NCBI GenBank assembly: GCA_029962745.1
Contig: CM057161.1
Span: forward strand, 7,081,876 to 7,145,875
DNA: 64,000 nucleotides
Direction of reading: 5' to 3'
From: Echinometra lucunter
Taxonomy: Eukaryota > Echinodermata > Echinoidea > Camarodonta > Echinometridae
Shown here: in pieces, positions 1-11,098 of the stretch
Numbering within the stretch: position 1 is the stretch's first letter
Layout of the letters: each line of letters opens with the position of its first letter
Position numbers and translations under genes: made by a program
Notes under the pieces: generated by a model
Databases searched by the model: none
What the model saw: only the letters and a program-made list of their open reading frames with translations
Told to the model about the DNA's origin: nothing

Positions 1-747
1 TGTTGCACTATATTTCATAATTCTAGATTTTATGTCTTAACTTCTGTCTTGATTCTCTGATCCCTTTGTGGAAAATGAACTATGCCGTCTGGACTTTGTA
101 CTGGATAACAACCTGTGTGCATGCATATATGTACTGTACGTGTGCTGCGCATGCCTGGCTCGTGCGTGTGCATGAACGAGAGTGTTTGTTACGTTGGCAT
201 TGAAGAGTGATGGATAAATGTAATTTTTATGAACTTGCAAGAACCAAACGGGGGTGGAAAGGTGAGAAATTTCCTCCAAATTAGAACGTTCGGTACATGA
301 CATTGATGTGACAAGTATATAAATATTTTTAACTATGAAACAACTCTAAAATCAGCAATATACTAGGTCTTATTGATATGATGAAAACCCGAAACCCGAG
401 AACACAAAACCGGGTTTCAGCTCGACGGACGGGGCCCGGGCGGGGAACCGTTTCGACTCAGGCCTAGAAAAAAGCAGATATCCTGGTACTGTGAAAAAAA
501 AAAACTATAGCGTTTTTTACAGATGTAATAAGTAGTCAATACTGAGAGATGGCTTATTGCTACATAGATGTCCTTTATCCTGTTATGCCTGCAACCTTGA
601 CTTATACAGTACACTGACTGTTCTAAGGGCCATTCCATAAACTTTGCTTTGAATAACGCCTGCCACAATCCCACAATGCATTTACTTGGCGCTAATCAAA
701 TTCAGTGATTTTTAAGCTTATTCCTGGTTACTGTAACTTGTATCAGC
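1..747. other. Downstream flank, no gene seen
   Basis: AT-rich flank beyond BRCA2. Positions 30-100 resemble 12150-12215 inside the 2.25-kb TTAA element (shared 'tgatccctttgtg' and 'gccgtctggactttt'), so an old repeat fragment lies here. A short hairpin (accc...cgggttt) sits at about 385-416. No reading frame looks like a gene. Confidence 0.5.
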
Positions 748-753
748 TTTATT
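748..753 (-). terminator. Candidate poly(A) signal AATAAA
   Basis: The minus strand reads AATAAA here, only about 17 nt after the BRCA2 stop codon at 770. No other canonical hexamer appears close by in the next 400 nt. If used, the 3' UTR would be only about 40 nt long. Confidence 0.45.
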
Positions 754-769
754 TCAACAGGGTTCTGGT

Positions 770-2614
770 CTAAAATTTGTAACTCTTCTGCTGCTGTTGT
801 CGAAGCCTTGAGGATCTCTTGGGTATGGGCGAGTCGTCATCTTCCAAGATCTCTATCACAGCATCAGGGTCAGGAACAGGTCTCCTCCCACGAAGACTAA
901 GGCACTTCCTCTTGTTGCCCTTGGGGCTTGAAGACCCTGATGGTTGGTCCTGTTTAGAGATATCATGTGATCCATCTGCAGGTGTCAAGTTCTGAGAAGA
1001 GCCATCACTTCTGAATTGTTGCAATGCAATGTTTTCTTGAGAGCTGCCTTCCTTGGTAGAGTCTTTTGGGCTGGAGGATATTGAACATTGAGATTTCAGG
1101 TGATCCTCGATTGCATGTGCTTCCTTAATGTCTTGAGAATCTTTCAGATCAGCACTAACCTGTTCTGATACATCTGCAACAAGATTGATATTTTCTGCAG
1201 TGGTTACACTGTTGGTTTGAACAACATCACCAATGGTTTCTTGATGCAAAGGCAAAATTAGAGTACTGGAGTCTTCAGTTTGGCATATACTAGTAGTTTC
1301 AGCTGCACTGTCAATCTTACAATCAGAATCATTCCCCAAAGATGGCTGAAGAACAGCTCCATGGGCTGGATTGGTTGAGTCACCACATTTCACACCAGAA
1401 TTATTATCATTATGTTGTTCAGCTCTAAGAGGCTCTGCACATGGTACTATATCATGCTTTGTTTCATGAACATTAACCATATCTGTGCATGCCTGAACTG
1501 TTCCCTCCTTGGTTTCTTCAACATCAGGAACTATATGTTTCTTTTCCTGTGGGATTTCACTAATCTGATCATCCTTCTCTAAGCTCACATCAGCAGGAAT
1601 GTCCACCTTGTTATCTTCCTGGCTGTCTTTGCTTCTGGATGGACAACTCTCTTCACGTGAATAAATCTTCAAGGGTTGGTCTTTGGTGGAAGGTTCACGC
1701 AAGGACTCTGACTGGGACCAACTCATCTCTAGTTCTCTCAAGCCTGATGGAGATAGACCAAGGTCATCACCAAAGTCAGCATCATCCACATCATCATCTC
1801 CCTTTGTGTTCTCTTCCAGGTTAGGGTGATCTCCAGTCTGAGATTGAACCTCATTCTCACATGGAGTCTCTACATGATTGTCTACTTTCTGCTTTTTGTT
1901 TGTGCTGTCACTATCATTATAGTCAACATCTGATTGGTCCATGCCCTGCTTCCCAGGGTCGGTTTCCTCCTGTTCCTCCAGTTCATCTCGAAGTCGCTTT
2001 CTTAGTCCCTTCTCAGGGTCTGCTTTCTGAGACCCTCTGACCAATGGGGATGGTGTCTTGAAGCCACGCCTAAGCGCAGATGAAGCTGCAGGGTACGGGA
2101 GTGGGGTGAGGGGTGGAGGGGATGGTATGCGAGACAAGAGCTGAGATCTTCTTTCCTGCTCTAGGTGCTGTGCCATCAGTCTTGGAGACACACCCACTTC
2201 TGACATGGAAGACATCGGAGACTGATAGGGTGTCCTTACAGTAGCAGCAGTAGATCCCCTTGGCGCACCTGAATAAACATGTGGTGTTGTGCTACCCAGT
2301 ACCTGTACTCCAGGGTTTAAGGCACCATCCCAGGGCAGAACACCTGATGGCTGAGATGTTTTCAGGAAATTCTTTGGACATGAGCGGACGGTCATCAACT
2401 GATACGGCTGACCCTGTGGAGTCACTGAGGTAGGAGGAGAATACCGAGTGCCAGACCACGCTCGATTCAGCCCAGCAAGTGGAGTGGTGATCCTTTCTCT
2501 CCCAGCTGCGTATGGTTGATTTCTTGGGGTAGAGCCAGGATAGGCTGACTGAGAAGGGGCATCTTTCAGGCTCTGAACTCTCCTCTGCATAATCTCTACA
2601 AATTTGGACACATC
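770..2614 (-). CDS. BRCA2: BRCA2 exon 24, C-terminal exon with TR2-like site
   Basis: A 1,845-nt exon from TCTAACAG|GATGTG to the TAG at 772-770. After [18 protein letters not shown], equivalent to the helix after OB3, comes [20 protein letters not shown] with [13 protein letters not shown] (about residues 3700-3735). This parallels human DFLSRLPLPPPVSPICTF...FQPP, the TR2 region that binds RAD51 filaments and is switched by CDK at Ser3291; a Thr-Pro stands in that place. A 400-residue acidic, Ser/Thr-rich stretch follows, then [19 protein letters not shown] (NLS-like) and [11 protein letters not shown] (SUMO-interaction-like) near the end. The human C-terminus after OB3 is much shorter. Confidence 0.92.
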   Translation of the reverse strand, partial: DVSKFVEIMQRRVQSLKDAPSQSAYPGSTPRNQPYAAGRERITTPLAGLNRAWSGTRYSPPTSVTPQGQPYQLMTVRSCPKNFLKTSQPSGVLPWDGALNPGVQVLGSTTPHVYSGAPRGSTAATVRTPYQSPMSSMSEVGVSPRLMAQHLEQERRSQLLSRIPSPPPLTPLPYPAASSALRRGFKTPSPLVRGSQKADPEKGLRKRLRDELEEQEETDPGKQGMDQSDVDYNDSDSTNKKQKVDNHVETPCENEVQSQTGDHPNLEENTKGDDDVDDADFGDDLGLSPSGLRELEMSWSQSESLREPSTKDQPLKIYSREESCPSRSKDSQEDNKVDIPADVSLEKDDQISEIPQEKKHIVPDVEETKEGTVQACTDMVNVHETKHDIVPCAEPLRAEQHNDNNSGVKCGDSTNPAHGAVLQPSLGNDSDCKIDSAAETTSICQTEDSSTLILPLHQETIGDVVQTNSVTTAENINLVADVSEQVSADLKDSQDIKEAHAIEDHLKSQCSISSSPKDSTKEGSSQENIALQQFRSDGSSQNLTPADGSHDISKQDQPSGSSSPKGNKRKCLSLRGRRPVPDPDAVIEILEDDDSPIPKRSSRLRQQQQKSYKF

Positions 2615-5600
2615 CTGTTAGAGAAAATTTGATAAAATCATATCGGATTTCACAACAAATTAAAGGCCATGATAATTTCTGGCAGCAAAAAAAAGGGCAT
2701 TAGAATATCTTTCCATCTGGATCAAAAGATACATTTGCTAGAAATCATGATTTTCCATCCATAAATATTTGCACCTCCCTCTCCCCCTCCCCCCAACACA
2801 AACATGAAAAACTAACAATAAAATAAGAAACACACTATCTATGAGCCACTCTTTACAAGAAGCTTCTAAGATGAGAAGTAGAATGTTCCAAAATATATTT
2901 TGAATAAACAGCCAGGAATATAAAGGTTTTGAAATATAATTTGTTATTATCCAGATATCCATTTGTAAAATCACCTTGGTTATGCTTTGTGTTACACTGC
3001 AGTCTATGGGTTTAAAAAATGTCTGGCATTTCTGGTTGCTTGTATATTTTCACTTTTTGTGAAGCACATTTTTCAGGGCTTCATATTTACACAATACTAC
3101 ATACACTGATAGCATGTAGCAGGCAGCTCAAACTTTTTATAAAGTTACTCAATGGCTTTAACCCATAGAGGTACAGTGTCTCCTTTAGGAGACACTTTGG
3201 CAGTATCTGCTGATCCAGAATGCTAGACATTACACACTATACATGAGCAGAAAGAGAAAATTTCACTGAAAGTTTTGAGTCCATTCCCAATGCAGTATGT
3301 TGTTGTGTTTTCAAATTAGAGCAGCTTAAATGTAACTGATCATTAATCTCTTTAAATTGGCAATGCCGTGAATATCATATAATCACTATTTCCGTGTTCA
3401 AATTGGCAGTTACAGCTTAAATTTTGCAATCATAATTCATTAGGTTTCATGTTTTATCTATATTTATTTTTTTCAAGTTATGTAAGAGTGGAAAAAATAT
3501 TATTTGTTGCCAATTTGAGGAATGAAGATGATTATTTTAGACCTCTAAAAAGCTCCATACTTCTTTGGGTTAAGCAAAATAAAGCACCTTTATCCCTGCT
3601 TTGAGCTGACCGAGAGCAGTCTGCAGGTAGCCTGCCTTGGGGTTGGGTGTAAACATGGTGGAGTCTGTTGCCAATGCTGTAGGGAGAGGCACAGCTGCTG
3701 GGGTAGACCGGTACTGCAGGTTGGTGACAGAAACGAAGGAGCCAGGCTTCAGCATGTCCTCAAGTTGGAGAGCCTACAAAATAGTGATGGTATATTGCCT
3801 CATTTTTACAGTATTACTGATCCCCCTCCTCCTCCCCCCCCCCCCCCCCCACCCCCAGTACAGTGAGGGTTAAATTAATCAGAAGGGTAATGATGGAAAA
3901 CAATTACAAATACAAGGAGAACCACATTTTTGCTACAGACATTTGCCATGTGCTTCTTATAAAGCAAATTAACAAAATTTCTCAAAATGAACACCCCCCC
4001 CCCCCCCCCGAAAAAAAAGGCAAAACAAAAATATGGAACTCTTTTCATTAAAAAAATGATAATTATTTGTTTGAAGCTTGTTAGATTTCTCCTTTTCCCC
4101 CAAGGTATTTTAAGATATGGTTACAGTATGCTTGCTTACAATAAAGGATAAGGTTATACAACGATTCTATGTTTAATTTTGATACAAGTAGCTACTCAGG
4201 TGCATCTTCTTCATGCGGTAAATAAAAACTTGGTTGTTAGGCACAGTAATCAGCAAAATAATTAAGTGGTCATGTCTTCTTATAATACAAATCTGATGTA
4301 CCTTTCCTGAAATCAAGTCAAATATTTTGGATGGTGACATTAAAGATCAGTCCCTAGATGTAAATAATCGTATTTGATCAAAACATGTTAGATAAAAACC
4401 CTACCAGACTTATGAATGTAACATTAGTTGTGTATCAATCATATGAACTAACATTCCATCTAAACTTACCGCTGGGCTTGTCCAAAATTTGATGGCCATG
4501 ACCGCACCATCCTGATCGGCTAGGTAAACTGCATGGTAGTGTGAGCTCCCTAGCTGCTGTCTGCTGAGGTAAGGGAAAAATAGGTTTGTCGAAGATATCA
4601 ACTAGAGAGGGCAATTATGTTCATGCTAAAGTTGTCTACATACATGATAACAGCACACTAATACTGCATAGGATAGAAGTGATCAAACCAAACTAATGCA
4701 TTTTATTAAAAACAATACTGCAATAAAAACAAAGTTTTCTGTTCTTCAAAACCATAAGTTAATGCAAAACAGAAGTCTTGCATGTTGCACTAGACTTCCA
4801 CGAAAAAGTGGGTAAAAATAACACTTAATTGTTTGAAGAAGCAAACTGTATAACAAAAACATGAAAACTTTGTGGGAAATTATATTGGATGAAACCCTGC
4901 ACTCTATTTGACACATGGTCATGTTTATGATTTTTCCAATACCAACTGCTAATGTTCTAAATCACTGAAATCATTTTGAAAAGAGAATTCATTTCCCCAC
5001 AGCTTTGAACATTCAGTTTATGTTGGTTTGTATCTAACATTTTAAGCTCTATTATCACACGAATTGAACTATTTAAGACATCCTTCAATATTTTAAATTA
5101 TTTTGAACATGTGGCAAAATGTAGGAATAAAATCTCTGATCAAAAAGATTTTACATTACAGTCTTTTATAGGGGCATGAAAAAGCAGTTCAAACACTAAA
5201 CCACAGCTTGATTCAAAAAATTTCTAGTTCATGCAACACCACATGAAATACGAAAAGAATGCAATACTCCTTGTATATTTTGATTGGCAGCTCTTGTAAA
5301 TTTCACTGGAGCATCTCCGGTAATCTACTTCCATTCCTGTCTGAAACCTACCACTACAGATAGCAGTGACATGATATTTACAACCTCAAACAATACACTT
5401 GGCTAACACCTGCAAATTCCTCTGCTGTAATGTACACAAAAAGAATTTTGTTTGTTAAGAATGTGATGTTAATTTCGCTCAATGGACTTCAGTAGGTCAA
5501 GTTCACAAGTGCATGACCTATTTTTAAATGCTGCTTGGCATTTGATACATTTCTTGGACTGATTGTCTTACATTGTAATGTTAATTTGATTGCCAGACAC

Positions 5601-8600
5601 TGTGTATGACTTTTAGTGCATCATTCTTCAAACAAAACAGGGACTGATGACTGTACGAAAAATGATAAACTCCAACTGGACAAAATTTTAGTATGAAGCT
5701 GTATCATTTTAAAGTGATTACACAATGGTAAAAAAAAAAGTGATATATGAACGAGAATAGAATTCTAAGAAAAATTACATTAAAAATATGATGATTTTCA
5801 ATCGAAATCAATGCATTTTGGCTAATTTTCTCATAAAAAGGTCAAGAGCTGACCAAAAAATTTGAGTATAAGGTATGACGTAAAAGTGGGTACCCAGCTT
5901 CGCGCATTGCAGTTGTGCTGCACGCTAGACTGTACAATATGTATTGTACCTTACACGCATTTTGCTAGAAGTGTGCGATAAGGTACCCACTTTGACGTCA
6001 TTTTGACATAAAAGTGGGTACCAGATGAAACTGGGTCACCGCTGAGGGGTCAAAAATATCCTGAAATTTTACCATATTTGGGGGTTTCCTTGGCAACACG
6101 ACTTATTAAAAAATTTTAGGCAGATGATTTTCTGCTAATAAAATCATGCTCTTTTAAATGAGCTAACATTGTTTCAGTATTGGGTACCCCCTTTAACAAG
6201 CATATACACAGGCTCCCAGAAGCCTCTTTTCTTTGAAAGTTGCATTCTGAAAAGTTCAAGAATATTTTTAGTCTGCTAATGGGTCCCCTTATGTTTCAAC
6301 TAAACCATAACAATTTGCCTCAGGCACTTTGCTCTATGTTTACAAAAAACAACCACCTGCACAATTATTCCATGCAACCAAGTTTTGAATATCATCTTCC
6401 AAAAATCAGAACACGATTTGCCAACAATACTGTAGTCTATTCAGGTCCCATAGGATGGAACTCTCTAAATCCTAAAATAACAAGATCTGCAAGTGTATTT
6501 GCATTTAAAAGAAATTAAAGGCGAAAGCATAATGCAATCAACACTACACAGCTAATAGCTACAACTCATTTATAATGCATTTGATTAGCTTGCAGTATTC
6601 TTTCTTCAATATGCAAGTGTACAATCATAGTTGTGCACTGTTCTATTTACGTATTGCTGCATTTACTATGTTATGACGCAGAAGTTTTTATTTTGTGCAA
6701 TCAAAATTCCAGCTCTAGATGCCTAACTCTTCTGCTATTCTTTTTTATTTTTATTTTTCATTTTGTTTTAGTATGCTTGTGTACCTGTTCTGGTTGCAAT
6801 TTTTAGTTTTGTCTTCTATTGTTCTTTCTCTCTCTCTCTCTCTATTCTGCCCCTTTCCATTTCTCTCTTCCCGTACCTCCATTTCTCTTTCTTTCTCCCC
6901 TTTACTACTTTCCCTTCCTGTCTGAAACTATCAATATACCGGGCCTATCCATGACAAGCTCTGCTTCACTTTAGGCCCCTCTACTATATGAATGATATCA
7001 CTGAATCATTGAATTACTCTTTTTGTATTTATTTTTGTATTGCTATTACACATTTGATGCTAACTGATATATATTATATTCACAATAATGCATAATTTGT
7101 AAAGATGTTGATTTCTGTGGAAAAATAAATTGAAATTGAAATTGAAAAAAAAAAAGACAAACAACAGCAATGACATGTACCGCATCCGACTGCTATCATC
7201 TCGCTAACGAAGACTTGATCAAGATTCATAACAAAGACGAAGACACTGAGGACTCATTGTTATCTGATGCTACATATAGCATCATCAGATATCTGGATGA
7301 AATGGACAGTGATAGTTTCACAGATGTCTCCAGCATTACAACCGACAATGAAGATGATGACGACACTTTTTCAACCGTCACTGATTCGACAAACTACACT
7401 CATGATCTTTCCGTTGACGATATCAGCAATGTCATATATGATGCCTGGCTAGCCACTAGAATCTTACAGAAAGGATCACTGATGTCACCTTCAGATTGCA
7501 TTTTCACTGAACCCATATTTCTTATTCAAACAACCACAACCATTTAAATGTTAACTTCTAAATACTTGTAAATAAATTTGGATTAATAGTATTGAAGGTA
7601 CTTCAGCTATACCTGACTGACTATTTCATACACTTTTCATCAATGATGCTCTTTTGTACATATCTTTATTACCTTGGTTAGTTTGTAATATTTTGTTGTT
7701 TATTTATTTGCTTTGTTTATGTTGATGACTTTGGTGTCTGCAATATGCATGTAAACAAAACAAACTTCCCTTGATATGGACATCAAAAGCATTGAAATGA
7801 ACTGAACTGAATGAAAGGTAAAACTGCCTGGTTTCAACAGGAAGTCAGATCACCTGTTTTTTTAACATAACCAAAAGGTACAATTTGAAGCAATTTCATT
7901 TTTTTCTGGGGGATCCACAAATTATGATCACTGCTTTTTAGTGGATCCCTCTATTTCCACAGAATTTCGGATTTTTTTTAAAATCAATGATTGATTTAGA
8001 TGTATATGTACTTTCTTATCAGGAAAAAAAATTGAATATGTATATATTATTTCATCTTTGCTGTAATTATACCTTTGTAATTCCATTCTATTTCTTTTCT
8101 TTCTATAGCAAATGAATAAATATGAATGTGAATTTGAATTCGAATATGACCAAACTCATGTAGCATTTGTCAGACATAACCTTCACAGAGAACTCACTTG
8201 GGATCTTCTGATGCAACTACCACCCCTACAACATCCAGTTCACCATACGCTGCTTGAGTGTAGCCTCTTTCCAGCCACTGCATGGAAGCAGCTGCCCTGG
8301 GTATATAGCTTTTCTGTAAGATTTGGTTGGCGGTGGGTAATTCCTCATATCGCGTGGCCCTGGTGGAGGCTAGCTGAACGGGACACATCCCAGGCATGTT
8401 CCTGTGTGTGGAGTTGTTGTATTGAGAAGAGTTACAGTTTAGATATGTTAAGAAGTGACCTAGAAATAATTTGACTAATTTTGAAATTTTGTGCAATACA
8501 TCAAATTTGGTGTGATCTTCTCCAGTAACAAAATGCCATGCCATTGAGCTTTAAGACAGGATCCTTAATTCAAGCATTTTTAGAAACATAACACTTATAG

Positions 8601-9246
8601 AGATAGATCATTGAAAATTAGATATGACCCCCCCCCCCCTCCCCTTTTAATATTGAATTTAATTTCTCATTTCCTCAATCATCAAGTTATATGATATCAA
8701 CAACATATTGACATGAACAATGAAAATTTTTTGAAAACAAAACTGCTCCAAATATGTTCCACATGCACAAATTAATGAATAACCCTATCATCACTACTTT
8801 CACAGTTCATTCCTTACAGCTTTAAGTATTCAGATACAACATGAAAAATTTGAAAAGTACACAAAATAGCAAACCCTTACAAGAACAAATGAATCTTAAT
8901 ATCAGAATGAAGTTGTTGACATTACATGAATAATCAAAATTTCAACTCTACTTGAGATTTTCCGATAAAAAAAAAAAACATTTAAATTACCTTCCTGCTG
9001 AGGTAGATACGGATGATATTCTAAATCTCTTCCCTTCAACTAGCTGGGATACAAGGTCATCTGTAGGCGCCCATATTGTCAGGAAAGTGGTCTGCTGCCC
9101 CTTGGTGGCGGAAGGTTTATAGTCTGCGACTCGTATCTTGAGTAGAGGGACTACGGTTCTTTCAAATTTGCCCTAGAATAGAGAGAGAGAGGGAGAGAAA
9201 GGAAAAGAGAGAGAGGTAAAGGAGATAGGCAGAGAAGAAAAAGACA

Positions 9247-9277
<31 letters not shown>

Positions 9278-11061
9278 GGAGAGAAAGAAGTAAACAGATA
9301 GACAGCAATACAGAGAAGATGAGTAGAAAAAAGACAATGAACCATCGATTGTCCACTTGTATATTGTTTGCACTAAATACTGCACAATGCTTTCACAAAA
9401 AAACAAAATATGAACAGAGTGAATTCTGGAAAGTATTCTCCTTACAGAGAGAAAATAATGCACGCATGAATGGGCTAAGATATTCAGAGACCAGGGCCCT
9501 GTTTCATAAAACTTGTTATCAATAACAAGTTGCAATAACTGTTATAGGCTACTGAAATCCTTGCATCTGATTGGCTGAGAGCATCTTTGTCATAGAAATG
9601 AGGCAGTTCTTACTGATAACAAGTTTTATAAAATGGTAGAGGTGCCGTAGTCTAGTGGTTTAAGGCGCTTGACAGGAGATGCAAAAGTCGGGGATTTGAT
9701 CCCCAGCACAGCATTTATGCCCTTAAGCAAGGCATTTTATCTACACTGCTGTTTTATCTTATGTCAAATACATTAATGTGCTATATGCATATTGATACCA
9801 ACGTGTGCCTGTGTTTTTTTTTTTTTTTAAGTTTTATGAAACAGGGCCCAGTGCTAACAGTAACAGGCATGAAAGCATATATGTACTGCAGTACACTTAT
9901 ATATACATATATGATGATTGTGTTTTCAAACGCATCATCAACATGAGCTAATATCCTTCTGGTTCTAAGCATACGGCACGTAACAATTTCTTTTGATTTG
10001 TAATACCTACCTCTTTCTTCTGTCGAGCAAGAGCTTGATTCAGGGCAGCCTGCATGTTAGCTTGTTTCATCTCATTCTGTAATCTCTGATAGGTATGTAG
10101 GGTAGATCTTTGTTGATCACTCAAGACAGCCTGAAAAGACAGAGAAAAACATTCAAAACAGCAGGATTAAAAGTAATACTGTATAAGCCAATATTTTCGT
10201 GTACAGATATTTTCGGGATTCACAGGCTCACGGACAATTTCGTGAGTCATTGATTTCGCGAGTGCAAGAGCAGTAGCAAGATGGGACTTGCAGTTAACCC
10301 ATAGACGTACAGCGTCGCCTAAAGGCGACGTTTTGCATGTTGTGAGAAAACTAGGCCTTCCCATGACCTGGGACCTGGACAGGAAGAAAGAGCGAAAATT
10401 GGCCAATCAGGAGGTACCTCTCTTACCTCATGAATAAATTTGCATGCTGAGCTATTCATTTTAGAAAGGCCCCAATTGGACATTTCACTCTGAGTCCGTA
10501 CGAGCCTGGAAAATGTTGACGTCACTGCATAGAAACCGCGCGTATCCCGGGAAATCCCCTATTATCGATATTTGCGATCGCAATATTGTCTGACTGGGAC
10601 TCAAACATGGCCACCAGTTTGACTCTGCGATACGCAGGGGAGCTAGTTTTCATCCTTTATTTGCATTGTCTCATTTTTTTTCATTCATTTACATCTATTT
10701 AAACATTTTTTCAGGATAATTCTTACTTTCTGTGGATTTATTAGCGTTTGAATTTTTGTCTAGTGGAGTTTTGGTGAGTCGTGGTTGAGCATTGTGTTTC
10801 TTTGATGCGACGTTGATCTGTGCACTGTGCACTAGCACAACAGTTTTTAGTTTGACTACGTCAGTGTGCGATTTTTTCCCCTGTCGTTTCTGCATTTAGT
10901 TTTGCTTCTACACCCTTCTGTCGTCACTATGAATAACTGTCATGTGATGTATCTTTATTTCTTTACGGAAAATTGTGTTCCTTTGTTGTGTATTTTCCAT
11001 GGTTTAGCCTGAATTTCGCCTAAACCAATAATCTGTTTTATTTGTGCAGCGCCATGCTGTG

Positions 11062-11098
<37 letters not shown>

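Noticed and set aside
8198..8361. Exon 21 starting at the inner GTTCAG acceptor
   Set aside because: The joined frame would read TAG at once.
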